64,000 bases of DNA from assembly GCF_029892965.1 (NCBI RefSeq), contig NZ_JARXWN010000020.1, positions 1 through 64,000 of the forward strand. Reading direction: 5' to 3'. Below the pieces are notes generated by a model. That model made no database searches. It had not been told where the DNA came from and worked only from the letters and a program-made list of their open reading frames with translations. How positions within the stretch are numbered: position 1 is the stretch's first letter; each line of letters opens with the position of its first letter. The position numbers and the translations under genes are program-made. This DNA is from Dysgonomonas sp. PF1-14 (lineage in GTDB: Bacteria; Bacteroidota; Bacteroidia; Bacteroidales; Dysgonomonadaceae). Positions 8,397-17,064 of this stretch are shown piece after piece.

Positions 8397-10196
8397 TTAT
8401 TTAGCATCACCACCCGAAAGTTTTTCTTTCAGTGCAGCCAGTTCTTCGATATCACCTAAAGTAGTTTTTTCTACATTAGAAGACTGAATAGTAGCTTGCT
8501 CTTCTTTCTTAGCAGATTTTCTTGCTTTCTTTTCAGCAGCAGCCTCTTTCGCTTCCGGTTTTTCGTCTTCGAACACACGGCTGTGTGAAACAATGATACG
8601 TTTAGAATCTTTGTTGAATTCGATAACTTTGAAGTCTAGTTTCTCTTCGATCTGAGCCGGAGTTCCGTCTTCTTTTACAAGATGTTTAGGAGTTGCGAAA
8701 CCTTCTACACCATAAGGCAGAGAGATTACAGCACCTTTGTCAACCATTTCCACAACTGTGCCTTCGTGTACCGATCCTACTGTAAAGATAGTTTCAAATA
8801 CATCCCAAGGATTTTCTTCAAGTTGTTTGTGGCCTAAGCTTAGACGACGGTTTTCTTTGTCGATTTCAAGCACCTGTACTTCGATGTCAGCACCTATCTG
8901 AGTTACCTCGCTAGGGTGTTTGATCTTCTTAGTCCAAGAAAGGTCAGAGATGTGGATAAGTCCGTCTACACCTTCTTCTATTTCAGCAAATACGCCGAAG
9001 TTAGTGAAGTTGCGAACTTTTGCAGTATGTTTGCTTCCTACAGGATATTTCTCTTCGATATTTTCCCATGGATCTGGTTTCAGTTGTTTGATACCCAGAG
9101 ACATTTTGCGTTCGTCACGATCGAGTGTAAGCACTACTGCTTCTACTTCGTCACCCACTTTCATAAAGTCCTGAGCACTGCGCAGGTGTTGAGCCCAGCT
9201 CATTTCCGATACGTGAATCAAACCTTCTACGCCCGGAGCGATTTCGATAAATGCACCGTAGTCAGCCATAACCACAACTTTACCTTTCACTTTATCACCA
9301 ACTTTAAGGTCAGCGCTAAGTGCATCCCATGGATGAGGAGTAAGCTGTTTCAAGCCGAGAGCGATACGTTTTTTGTCATCGTCGAAGTCAAGGATAACAA
9401 CGTTGATTTTCTCGTCCAGTTTAACCACTTCTTCAGGGTGTTGAACACGTCCCCAAGAAAGGTCTGTAATGTGGATAAGTCCGTCTACGCCACCAAGGTC
9501 GATGAACACACCGTAAGAAGTGATGTTCTTAACTGTACCTTCAAGTACCTGACCTTTTTCAAGTTTCGAGATGATATCTTTTTTCTGTTGTTCAAGTTCA
9601 GCTTCGATAAGCGCTTTGTGTGATACAACAACGTTTTTAAATTCGTGGTTGATTTTCACTACCTTGAACTCCATAGTCTTTCCAACAAATACATCGTAGT
9701 CGCGGATAGGCTTCACGTCGATCTGAGAACCCGGCAAGAATGCTTCGATACCGAATACGTCTACGATCATACCGCCCTTAGTGCGACATTTGATGTAACC
9801 CTTGATGATTTCATCTTTTTCAAGAGCTTCGTTAACACGATCCCAAGAACGTGTTGCACGAGCTTTTTTGTGAGAAAGGATAAGCTGTCCTTTTTTGTCT
9901 TCCTGGCTTTCGATGTAAACTTCTACTTCGTCACCAATTTTCAGATCAGGGTTGTAACGAAATTCGTTCATCGATACTACACCGTCCGATTTGTAACCGA
10001 TGTTAACAACAACTTCACGTTTGTTCATCGCGGTTACTTTACCCATTACCACTTCCTTGTCGTTTACTTTGTTCAACGACTGGTCATAGGTCTCTATAAG
10101 TTCTTCTTTACTTTTGCTGGAGTAAGTTTCTCCTTCTGCGTACGCGTCCCAGTCGAAGTCTGCAACCGGTTGTACATTTTTTAAATTATCAATCAT
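8397..10196 (-). CDS. rpsA: 30S ribosomal protein S1
   Basis: The protein has 599 residues with about six consecutive S1 (OB-fold) RNA-binding repeats, from VVMGKVTAMNKREVVVNIGY near residue 50 to GTVVEMVDKGAVISLPYGVEG near 480; the best repeats read GxVxxxxxYGxFIxLxGVDGLIHxSDLSW. The C-terminal tail is charged and Lys/Ala/Glu-rich (EAAAEKKARKSAKKEE). S1 binds mRNA on the small subunit and helps start translation. The length fits the Bacteroidota form. A consensus promoter lies upstream (10269-10299), giving a leader of about 65 bases. Confidence 0.97.
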   Translation of the reverse strand: MIDNLKNVQPVADFDWDAYAEGETYSSKSKEELIETYDQSLNKVNDKEVVMGKVTAMNKREVVVNIGYKSDGVVSMNEFRYNPDLKIGDEVEVYIESQEDKKGQLILSHKKARATRSWDRVNEALEKDEIIKGYIKCRTKGGMIVDVFGIEAFLPGSQIDVKPIRDYDVFVGKTMEFKVVKINHEFKNVVVSHKALIEAELEQQKKDIISKLEKGQVLEGTVKNITSYGVFIDLGGVDGLIHITDLSWGRVQHPEEVVKLDEKINVVILDFDDDKKRIALGLKQLTPHPWDALSADLKVGDKVKGKVVVMADYGAFIEIAPGVEGLIHVSEMSWAQHLRSAQDFMKVGDEVEAVVLTLDRDERKMSLGIKQLKPDPWENIEEKYPVGSKHTAKVRNFTNFGVFAEIEEGVDGLIHISDLSWTKKIKHPSEVTQIGADIEVQVLEIDKENRRLSLGHKQLEENPWDVFETIFTVGSVHEGTVVEMVDKGAVISLPYGVEGFATPKHLVKEDGTPAQIEEKLDFKVIEFNKDSKRIIVSHSRVFEDEKPEAKEAAAEKKARKSAKKEEQATIQSSNVEKTTLGDIEELAALKEKLSGGDAK

Positions 10197-10268
10197 TTAA
10201 ATTCGATCTGGCACCTGTCCTGATCAGTATCATTAAATTGTTAAACATTATTGCTTCGAAAAGCGGTG

Positions 10269-10299
10269 CAAAGATATTGTTTTTCAATCAATAAAGCAA
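10269..10299 (-). promoter_or_regulatory. Promoter of rpsA
   Basis: On the minus strand TTG (10297-10299) is separated by exactly 20 bases from TATCTTTG (10269-10276). This matches the Bacteroidota vegetative promoter TTG-N19/20-TAnnTTTG. Confidence 0.75.
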
Positions 10300-10310
10300 T
10301 AGAATATTAT

Positions 10311-10345
10311 AAAAAAAACTGTCTGCCACGAATCGGGACAGACAG
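10311..10345 (-). terminator. Terminator after the 282-residue lipoprotein gene
   Basis: Minus strand: CTGTCTG / CAGACAG stem 22 bases past the stop codon, followed by a run of eight T (plus-strand A run at 10311-10318). Confidence 0.8.
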
Positions 10346-10366
10346 CTGATATTATAGCATTGTTTC

Positions 10367-11215
10367 TTATTTTGCTTCTACGTATTCCACTTGATAAGAA
10401 TAGTTATCGTCGTCTTCTCCCTTGTATTTCTCTTGCATCGAGAAAGTTTTCGGATAACCGTTATCATTGTATGTATATCCATATATTGTTCTGTATCGTT
10501 CTTCTTCTATAATTTCACTACCTGAATTATCTAAACCTTTATAGGTTGTAACTACCAACTTAGGATTTGAGAAGTTTGCATAATAACCCTCAAATTCATA
10601 ATTAAATAGCCATGGTTTGATATTCATTCCCGAAAAACAACCCTTACCTTCACTCTCATAGGTGTATACTGTTGTATATTCAACTGTATAAGTACCGCTT
10701 TCATGATAGTTATATTCCTTCATCAACAGATTGTTTTCGTAAGTATAAGTAGAATACACCTCTGTATATCCGGAAGGTGTATTAAGTCCTTTCACTTCAA
10801 ACCCTTTGTTGTCAACGATAATAGTGTCCATGTAGCTGATCTCTGTTGTGGAGTTCTTCTTAAAGTTTACAACAAAGACAGTATCTTTATTATAAGTATA
10901 ATTAGTAAGATATGAACCATCACTGTATACCTCTTTTTTGCTTACTGGGTTGTCGTTAGCATCATAAGTGAAAGTAGTCTCATCTGATCCACCATCTTCG
11001 ATTTCGATGATCTTTATCAAACGGTTAGAATCATCATAAGTCAGTTTTAATTCAAAATCATCTGTACCGGTAAGTAGGGAAGGAAGGTATACCTTTTCTT
11101 CAGTTGTCGGGTTATTGTCATCATCAATAATCTTGTTGTCATCATCGTCACTACATGAAGTAAACAGACATAGCGACATCAAGACGCTTAGAGCGATTAA
11201 ACTCAAATTTTTCAT
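10367..11215 (-). CDS. Lipoprotein with YD-like repeats
   Basis: The protein has 282 residues. The signal ends in LFTSC (Cys21) followed by SDDDDN, a typical lipobox and acidic linker of surface-exposed Bacteroidota lipoproteins. The mature part has YD-like motifs (LTYDDSNRLIKIIE, FTYDANDNPVSKKE, YTYEN, GYTYNDNGYPKTF) as in short DUF4595-like or RHS-related lipoproteins. Function unknown; surface or periplasmic location likely. It is a single-gene unit with its own promoter (11293-11323) and terminator (10311-10345). Confidence 0.7.
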   Translation of the reverse strand: MKNLSLIALSVLMSLCLFTSCSDDDDNKIIDDDNNPTTEEKVYLPSLLTGTDDFELKLTYDDSNRLIKIIEIEDGGSDETTFTYDANDNPVSKKEVYSDGSYLTNYTYNKDTVFVVNFKKNSTTEISYMDTIIVDNKGFEVKGLNTPSGYTEVYSTYTYENNLLMKEYNYHESGTYTVEYTTVYTYESEGKGCFSGMNIKPWLFNYEFEGYYANFSNPKLVVTTYKGLDNSGSEIIEEERYRTIYGYTYNDNGYPKTFSMQEKYKGEDDDNYSYQVEYVEAK

Positions 11216-11292
11216 TGGATTTTTGTGTTAGTTTATAATTATAAATGTGTTAGATACTATTCTGTTAAAGCATTGCTTGTCTTAAGTCGGCA

Positions 11293-11323
11293 CAAAGATA
11301 TTAATTCACAATATATTATGCAA
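11293..11323 (-). promoter_or_regulatory. Promoter of the YD-like lipoprotein gene
   Basis: Minus strand TTG (11321-11323), 20-base spacer, TATCTTTG (11293-11300). Full match to the Bacteroidota consensus, 78 bases before the start codon. Confidence 0.7.
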
Positions 11324-11334
11324 GTAGTTATTAT

Positions 11335-11366
11335 AAAAAAACGGGTAACCACTACGTGTTACCCGT
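11335..11366 (-). terminator. Terminator of the phosphate transport operon
   Basis: Minus strand: ACGGGTAAC / GTTACCCGT stem (11341-11349 with 11358-11366) followed by a T run, 30 bases past the stop of the PiT gene. Confidence 0.85.
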
Positions 11367-11395
11367 CCCTGTATTCTATATTGAAACTGTACTTG

Positions 11396-12445
11396 TTATA
11401 TCACGATCAGGCTTAAAGCATAATACATGAGCATAGCCATCAATGCACTGACAGGAATAGTCAATACCCAAGCAATAACCAAGTCCTTTGTCACCCCCCA
11501 GCGAACAGCCGAAAGGCGTTTTATAGAACCTACCCCGATAATACTACCTGTGATAACATGGGTTGTGCTCACAGGAATATGCCATTTTTCGGTAAGGAAC
11601 AGTGTCAGGGCACCGGCCGTCTGTGCACAAAATCCCTCAATAGGAGTAATCTTGGTAATACGGTTACCCATTGTTTTCATGATTTTCCATCCTCCACACA
11701 TTGTACCTACAGCTATTGCTGTAAAACAAGCTAGTGGTACCCAGTCGTGCATATCACTCATATCGCCCATATATAGCCATGGATGCACATCCGGATTTGT
11801 CGCAGTATATGAAATCAGTGCAGCAGCAATGATACCCATTACCTTTTGCGAGTCGTTCAGGCCATGCCCGATACTTAATCCTGCCGATGAAACGAGTTGC
11901 AGGTTTTTGAACCAGCGATCGGCTTTTGCGGGTTTTATCTTTTTGGCAAAATGGAGCGTGATCAGCGTAATAATATTTCCGGCAACCATCCCAATTAATG
12001 GCGCTACTACTATAAATAAAGCGATGATACCGATAACGCCGGAATGCACAGCAGCAAACCCTGATGCAGCAATACCTGCACCTGCAAATCCTCCGATCAG
12101 TGTATGTGACGACGAAGATGGTATTCCCAGCCACCATGTAATGAGATTCCACGATATGGCGGCAACCAGTCCGGCGATGATGACAAGTGACGGGTTTCCG
12201 AAGTTTTGCATGATAAAGTCCATATCTACAGTTTTAGATACTGTATCGGCAATACCAAAGCCACCAAAGATATATTTTGCTATAAAATAAGCTACAAAGT
12301 TGAAAAATGCCGCCCAGATAACGGCTTGTGTGGGAGTGAGGACTTTTGTGGATACCACTGTTGCGATTGAATTGGCCGCATCGTGAAACCCGTTTATAAA
12401 ATCAAAAATTATGGCTAGAACAATGATTATTATTAATAGAGTCAT
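11396..12445 (-). CDS. PiT family inorganic phosphate transporter
   Basis: The protein has 349 residues and about ten membrane spans. Both PiT signature repeats are present: DFINGFHDAANSIATVVSTK near residues 15-35 and GHGLNDSQKVMGII near 195-210, with GGWKIMKTMGNRITKITPIEG in the second half. The family imports phosphate (usually as a metal-phosphate complex) using the proton or sodium gradient. The DUF47 gene lies just upstream (10-base gap) and is probably its regulator. The family cannot be split further (PitA versus sulfate or arsenate variants) from sequence alone. Confidence 0.92.
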   Translation of the reverse strand: MTLLIIIIVLAIIFDFINGFHDAANSIATVVSTKVLTPTQAVIWAAFFNFVAYFIAKYIFGGFGIADTVSKTVDMDFIMQNFGNPSLVIIAGLVAAISWNLITWWLGIPSSSSHTLIGGFAGAGIAASGFAAVHSGVIGIIALFIVVAPLIGMVAGNIITLITLHFAKKIKPAKADRWFKNLQLVSSAGLSIGHGLNDSQKVMGIIAAALISYTATNPDVHPWLYMGDMSDMHDWVPLACFTAIAVGTMCGGWKIMKTMGNRITKITPIEGFCAQTAGALTLFLTEKWHIPVSTTHVITGSIIGVGSIKRLSAVRWGVTKDLVIAWVLTIPVSALMAMLMYYALSLIVI

Positions 12446-12455
12446 TTTTTCGGGA

Positions 12456-13103
12456 TTATGAGTACTTAACGATCATTGTTTTTATAATCTTACCTACAGC
12501 TTCGGCTGCGTCGGTGGCACGCTCCAATTCGTGAAGAATATCTTTGAGCTTGATCACCTCGATAGCATCCGTTTCATTCTCGAAGAGGTCGATAAGGAAA
12601 TGCTCGTATACATCGTCAGCCTTCTTTTCCACACTACCAAGCTGTTCGCAATATTCTTTTATTTTTCCGGTATCTTTCTTTAGCACGTCCAATTCGTCTA
12701 TAGCCTGCACCATCAATCCGGCCGATTCCCGTACAAACATTGCCAGACGGATTGCCGCTTCGGGCATAACCTTCGGGCTGTAAAGCATGATACGCTTAGC
12801 ACAGCTGTTGATCAGGTCGGTTACATCATCCATTGTAGACGATAGATGATTGATGTCTTCACGGTCGAACGGCGTAATAAACGTTTCGTTCAGTTCCTCA
12901 AAAATCTGATTCTGGATAGTGTCTGCTTTTCGTTCCTGTTCTTTAATCTTTTTGTAATACTCTACAGCTTCGTTGTGATTCGTTACCTGTACGCATTCGA
13001 TGATGAGATCCGATGCGGTAAGTATGACTTCCGCCATTCCCGTCATTAACGGGAAGAATTTGTTTTCTTTAGGTTTGAACCTATCGAATAAGTTATTTTT
13101 CAT
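12456..13103 (-). CDS. DUF47 (PhoU-like) phosphate transport accessory protein
   Basis: The protein has 215 residues, is all-helical and soluble, and matches the DUF47/TIGR00153 type: FFPLMTGMAEVILTASDLI at the start, an acidic metal-binding-like helix (EQERKADTIQNQIFEELNETFITPFDREDI) and the closing DILHELERATDAAEAVGKII. DUF47 proteins are PhoU-like and are usually paired with PiT transporters, as here. It is the first gene of the operon. A -7 element TATCTTTG (minus strand, 13159-13166) lies upstream, with no good -33. Confidence 0.88.
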   Translation of the reverse strand: MKNNLFDRFKPKENKFFPLMTGMAEVILTASDLIIECVQVTNHNEAVEYYKKIKEQERKADTIQNQIFEELNETFITPFDREDINHLSSTMDDVTDLINSCAKRIMLYSPKVMPEAAIRLAMFVRESAGLMVQAIDELDVLKKDTGKIKEYCEQLGSVEKKADDVYEHFLIDLFENETDAIEVIKLKDILHELERATDAAEAVGKIIKTMIVKYS

Positions 13104-13315
13104 AAAAGTTTAAATATATCCATATTTAGAGGAAATACAAGCTCTTTGTATTTGCGTGCAAAGATAGAAAAAATATCCACCTATGAAAGTTTTTTTAACA
13201 TAAAAATGACCTCGTATATCGTCCTCACTTATTGACGGTTAGGGACAGAAAAGGGAAACCTTACACAGTGTGCGATAAAAACAGGAATTATCTAACAAAA
13301 GACAGAAAAATTGGT

Positions 13316-14235
13316 TTATTGCATCGAATTATAAGGTGAACTAAGCAACTCGTCCGCATTACATCTCGTATAAACATTCAGATACCCCCTGTCATAAAAA
13401 CAATCATAGAGCAAGTTGTTTCGAGAAGCAATATCAATTATTTTAAGTAACTGCAACATGGGAATATTCTTATCAAAACCGATCCGAATGCCTTTTCTTG
13501 CACAATCGGAAAGGTAAGATAAAGAATCCGGCTGATATTCTTTTTTTAAATCTCCTATAATCAGAGAAAATTTATCAATCTCCGATTGAAAAACTTTTGA
13601 TGCTGAGATTTGATATCCTGAAATAATCTCTGCTTCATGCTGAAAATTCGTATCATAAGTGACAAGACTGAACCGATGTTCTTCAAACTTCACATTCTTA
13701 AGCTTTTCGGCATCGAGATTCTGAACATATGCATCATACTCTGCCTCATCAAGATCAGCGGGGCTAAAGCTTTCGTCACCTAAAAACATATTAAATTCAT
13801 CGTTTCGAAGGTCTACTATCCATCGGCGGCAAATATCATTCTCCTTCATATAGCACATTAGTTTTGCAACAATATTCAATGGCATATTCTTAATTTTCAC
13901 CGATGTCATAGTCACTTTATCGCCATCCGAAGGAATCGTATTTTTGACATTCTGAATCTTTGTAAATAAAGTATCGATATCGGGTATCTCTATCGAAGGA
14001 TAAGTCATCTCTACCTTATCCTCAGTCCTTATTTTCCACAAATCCACTGTATAATAATTAAACCTCCCATGTCCTCTTCCCGGTTGAATCACATCAGCAG
14101 CAGGCAGAGCAAATTGAATTTCTCTACAATTATATCGAGTAGCAGCATTGTCCCCTCCTTTACCCCGTCGGCACAAGAAAAAGCAGTGCAGGAAACAAAG
14201 AATAGAATTACAAAAAATATCGGTTTATTTTGCAT
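13316..14235 (-). pseudogene. Lipoprotein gene with an apparent frameshift
   Basis: Two overlapping minus-strand frames appear to be one gene. The first starts with ATG at 14235 and encodes a lipoprotein signal (MQNKPIFFVILFFVSCTAFSC, Cys about 20) and then ADGVKEG before it drifts into LLLDIIVEKF and stops at 14089. The second reads on from about 14155 as GDNAATRYNCREIQFALPAAD to the stop at 13316, giving a mature domain of about 275 residues that lacks its own signal. The switch falls at a run of four G on the coding strand (plus 14152-14155). Function of the mature domain is not recognised. It could be a true mutation or a sequencing error. Reading only the second frame from ATG 14176 gives a 286-residue protein with an odd start (MCRRGKGG). 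It lies 10 bases after the CBM9-like gene. Confidence 0.55.
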
Positions 14236-14245
14236 AATAGGCTTC

Positions 14246-14890
14246 TTATTCAAACGCAAGCTCTCCGAAATACTGAGGCGCATGGAAGTCCGGTTTTTCG
14301 GTAAGGATTGGGTTCCAAGACAGATAGTGCGGTACGGAAAGGTCGTCTCCGCATTTATAGAAATTAGCCCTTGCCTTCGCTCCCTTAAATGTTGTCAGCC
14401 CCGAATTCCAGTAGGCAGACACAGGTATTGCAACCAACAAACTCCACTTGAAGTCGCCTTCTTGCTTTTCTATTACATCCGTACCGAGACTAGGATAGCG
14501 TTTGATACGGCCTACTACCTCAGGTGTAGCATGTACTGCTCCTGCGCGTCCCTTACGATATGCCAAAAGCGCTGTGCCTATGCATGAAAATTCGGCGTTG
14601 TAATAATACGGAGAATCACCCAGAGACAAGAAAAACTCCACACATGAGTCTGTCCATACCGGTCCGTTGTCTTCTGTTACTACTCCTTTTATCTCAGCTT
14701 CTTCTACAAAAAAATTCAGATACAGGTATTCTCCGCTATGCGCTATTTTGAAAGAGACTTCGGGCTTAGCGGGAAACGCGTCAGGCCAGTTTACGTAAGA
14801 CAGACTGTTTCCCTGAACGTTTTGCATACTCTCTATTATAAGAGCAGGAGTGTTGACATCGGCAACGGTAATAAATGGTACAAACAACAT
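14246..14890 (-). CDS. CBM9-like (carbohydrate-binding family 9) domain protein
   Basis: The protein has 214 residues, nearly all one beta-sandwich of the CBM9-like/DOMON type: an early VNWPDAFPAKPEVSFKIAH, LYLNFFVEEAEIKG, then VWTDSCVEFFLSLGDSPYYYNAEFSCIG and a late SWNPILTEKPDFHAPQYFGEL, the order of conserved strands in this family. The start is short and only weakly hydrophobic, so export is unsure. In Bacteroidota such single-domain proteins are common near glycan genes, but nothing else here is glycan-related. It lies between guaD and the frameshifted lipoprotein. Confidence 0.7.
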   Translation of the reverse strand: MLFVPFITVADVNTPALIIESMQNVQGNSLSYVNWPDAFPAKPEVSFKIAHSGEYLYLNFFVEEAEIKGVVTEDNGPVWTDSCVEFFLSLGDSPYYYNAEFSCIGTALLAYRKGRAGAVHATPEVVGRIKRYPSLGTDVIEKQEGDFKWSLLVAIPVSAYWNSGLTTFKGAKARANFYKCGDDLSVPHYLSWNPILTEKPDFHAPQYFGELAFE

Positions 14891-14930
14891 GGTTTTTAAG
14901 GTTAGATTTAAAAGGTTAGGTTAATATGTA

Positions 14931-15413
14931 TTAGTATTCTGTTTTATCTTCTTTGCTGTCCCACAGACGGAAAGCACCAAGAGCCTGATCTCTGAGAATA
15001 TTAGCGGCGGGTATCGACCGTTTCTCCGGTTTCAGATCTATCTGGTCATATATAAAAGAATCGTCGAAGCCTATATCCTTCGCGTCATCTTTTGTACATC
15101 CGTAGTATATCTTATCTATATGCGCCCAGTAGATAGCCGACAGGCACATAGGGCAGGGTTCGCACGAGGTATATATTTCACAGCCCGAGAGGTCGAATGT
15201 TTGCAGTTTCTTACAGGCTTTGCGTATAGTAATCACTTCGGCATGAGCCGTCGGGTCATTATTCAGCGTAACGCAATTACTACCCTGCGCTACTATAACT
15301 CCGTCCTTTACTATTACTGCACCAAAAGGACCTCCGCCTTTTGCCACGCTCCTTTTTGCCAGATTTATGGCTTTCACCATATATTCTGCATGTATATCTT
15401 TTTGCTTTTTCAT
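14931..15413 (-). CDS. guaD: Guanine deaminase (cytidine-deaminase fold)
   Basis: The protein has 160 residues of the cytidine-deaminase fold. Zinc ligands are in HAEV (His57, with Glu59 as proton shuttle) and SCEPCPMC (Cys87, Cys90). [14 protein letters not shown] at 25-38, the [18 protein letters not shown] stretch and [12 protein letters not shown] match the B. subtilis-type guanine deaminase and differ from tRNA adenosine deaminase TadA. It converts guanine to xanthine and ammonia in purine salvage. Its start overlaps the engB stop by ATGA. Confidence 0.85.
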   Translation of the reverse strand: MKKQKDIHAEYMVKAINLAKRSVAKGGGPFGAVIVKDGVIVAQGSNCVTLNNDPTAHAEVITIRKACKKLQTFDLSGCEIYTSCEPCPMCLSAIYWAHIDKIYYGCTKDDAKDIGFDDSFIYDQIDLKPEKRSIPAANILRDQALGAFRLWDSKEDKTEY

Positions 15414-16015
15414 TGTACTTTCAGGCTTTTATTTATCTCATCTATATAATCTAGTATTTCATCGCCACCCAGACGGTGTTCCGACGATGTGTAAAAGATA
15501 CGTGGCAGTTCTTCCCACGTTTCTTTCAGTTTATCGGTATATAGCTTCAGGTTATTATTCAGTTGAGACTTGCTCAGTTTATCTGTTTTGGTAAACACAA
15601 TAACAAAAGGTATTCCTTCCTCGCCCAGCCACTCCATAAACTCCATGTCTATCTTTTGCGGCTCGTGGCGGCAATCCAATAGCAAAAACAAACAGGTGAG
15701 TTCTACCCTGTCCATTATGTAATCTTCTATAATCACCCTGATCCGTTCTCTGCCTTCTTTGCCCCGTTGTGCGTAGCCATATCCGGGCAGGTCGACCAGA
15801 TACCATTCGTTATTGATTATAAAATGATTTATCAGTTGGGTTTTCCCCGGTTTAGAAGATGTCATTGCCAGGCCTTTGCGGTTGGTCAGCATGTTTATAA
15901 GTGAAGATTTACCAACATTGGAACGTCCGATAAATGCATATTCGGGCTTACCGTCCTGCGGACATTTCCGGTAGTCGGTATTACTCATTACAAATTGTGC
16001 GTCTTTTATGATCAT
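15410..16015 (-). CDS. engB: Ribosome biogenesis GTPase EngB (YihA/YsxC)
   Basis: The protein has 201 residues with all GTPase motifs: G1 GRSNVGKSS (30-38), G2 around the SSKPGKTQ loop, G3 DLPGYGYA (75-82), G4 TKTDK and a late SSE for G5. EngB acts in assembly of the large ribosomal subunit. The length is normal. It is the first gene of the minus-strand set engB-guaD-CBM9-like, with an ATGA overlap to guaD. Confidence 0.95.
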   Translation of the reverse strand: MIIKDAQFVMSNTDYRKCPQDGKPEYAFIGRSNVGKSSLINMLTNRKGLAMTSSKPGKTQLINHFIINNEWYLVDLPGYGYAQRGKEGRERIRVIIEDYIMDRVELTCLFLLLDCRHEPQKIDMEFMEWLGEEGIPFVIVFTKTDKLSKSQLNNNLKLYTDKLKETWEELPRIFYTSSEHRLGGDEILDYIDEINKSLKVQ

Positions 16016-16163
16016 ATATCCCTCTCTCTTTATTTGATTTATTATCCTATAATTTTAACGCTCCTGCAAAAATACTCTAAAAATATGAATATCTTTGTCT
16101 TCTGAACAAAACATCTTAGACTATTGTTTTTAACACCTGATTAATCAATATTAATAATAAAGT

Positions 16164-16574
16164 ATGAAAAAGATTCTTTTCCTGATCGTGACAGTCCTAA
16201 TCGCCGGGCTGCTTGTATTCGGCTATATATGGTACTATGTGCCATTCAGTGATTCGGGAGTGAAAGCCGGAATACTGAACAATGTGAAACATAAAGGAAT
16301 TATCTTCAAAACATACGAAGGCGAACTGATACAATCGGGATTCCGTCCGGGAACACAAGGGTTGCAATCCAACGAGTTTCAGTTTTCGGTAGAAGACAAA
16401 GACCTGTACCAACAACTGATGTCGCTGAGCGGCCAGAATGTAAAACTGCACTATAAGGAATACTATGGTGCATTGCCTTGGAGAGGCTATACAAAGTATA
16501 TAGTGGACAGCATTGTCGCCGCTACTCCGGTCGACAATCAGGGGCAGGAAATTCCACCTTATACCGGAGAATAG
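16164..16574 (+). CDS. Membrane-anchored protein of unknown function
   Basis: The protein has 136 residues. Residues 4-24 form an uncleaved-looking hydrophobic anchor (LFLIVTVLIAGLLVFGYIWY) and the rest is a small beta-rich domain (GIIFKTYEGELIQSGFRPGT, FQFSVEDKDLYQQL, VKLHYKEYYGALPWRGYTKY). Proteins of this type are sometimes named 6-phosphogluconate dehydrogenase in databases, but nothing here supports that enzyme. A TATCTTTG at 16090-16097 is a possible -7 box. It lies 4 bases before the acetyltransferase gene. Confidence 0.65.
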   Translation: MKKILFLIVTVLIAGLLVFGYIWYYVPFSDSGVKAGILNNVKHKGIIFKTYEGELIQSGFRPGTQGLQSNEFQFSVEDKDLYQQLMSLSGQNVKLHYKEYYGALPWRGYTKYIVDSIVAATPVDNQGQEIPPYTGE

Positions 16575-16578
16575 TCCG

Positions 16579-17064
16579 ATGATAAGGGAGGCTACGGCCG
16601 CTGATGCCAAGCGTATAGCGGAAATATATAACTACTACACAGCTGAAACAATCATCACCTTCGAATACGACCTTGTGAGCGAAGACGATATGCGGAGGCG
16701 TATAGAGAAGATACAGGCAAAAGGCTACCCCTTCTTTGTCTACGAAAAGGACGGTGAGATCGCAGGTTATGCTTACCTGAGCAACTGGCGCGAACGCGCG
16801 GCTTACAACATCACACTCGAAACCAGTGTCTACCTTGATCATACACTGACAGGCAGTGGTCTGGGTAGCCTATTGTATGCCGAGCTGATAGAAAGAGCAC
16901 GCCGGATCAATCTGCATTCACTGATAGGTGTAGTATCGCTGCCCAATGATACAAGCCGTCGTCTACACGAAAAGTTCGGGTTCAGGCTTATCGGGAATTT
17001 CCGCGAATCGGGCATCAAGTTCGGGAAGCTGATAGACGTAGAATTCTGGCAACTGATATTATAG
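16579..17064 (+). CDS. GNAT N-acetyltransferase, phosphinothricin-acetyltransferase-like
   Basis: The protein has 161 residues from ATG 16579, which is preceded by GGAGA. The start fits the family N-terminus IREATAADAKRIAEIYNYY; an in-frame upstream start at 16513 would run back through the previous gene and was not chosen. The acetyl-CoA loop is TGSGLGSLLYAEL (about residues 92-105), and LPNDTSRRLHEKFGF and the late NFRESGIKFGKLIDVEFWQ match the Pat/Bar/YncA group. Substrate may be an amino acid analogue such as methionine sulfoximine or sulfone. The stop overlaps the convergent permease gene by six bases. Confidence 0.88.
   Translation: MIREATAADAKRIAEIYNYYTAETIITFEYDLVSEDDMRRRIEKIQAKGYPFFVYEKDGEIAGYAYLSNWRERAAYNITLETSVYLDHTLTGSGLGSLLYAELIERARRINLHSLIGVVSLPNDTSRRLHEKFGFRLIGNFRESGIKFGKLIDVEFWQLIL

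Noticed and set aside
8916-9623. Long open frame on the plus strand
   Set aside because: It lies fully antisense to rpsA and its translation has no family likeness; it is a codon-bias shadow.
11427-12290. 287-codon plus-strand frame
   Set aside because: Antisense to the PiT gene, whose membrane protein reading is unmistakable.
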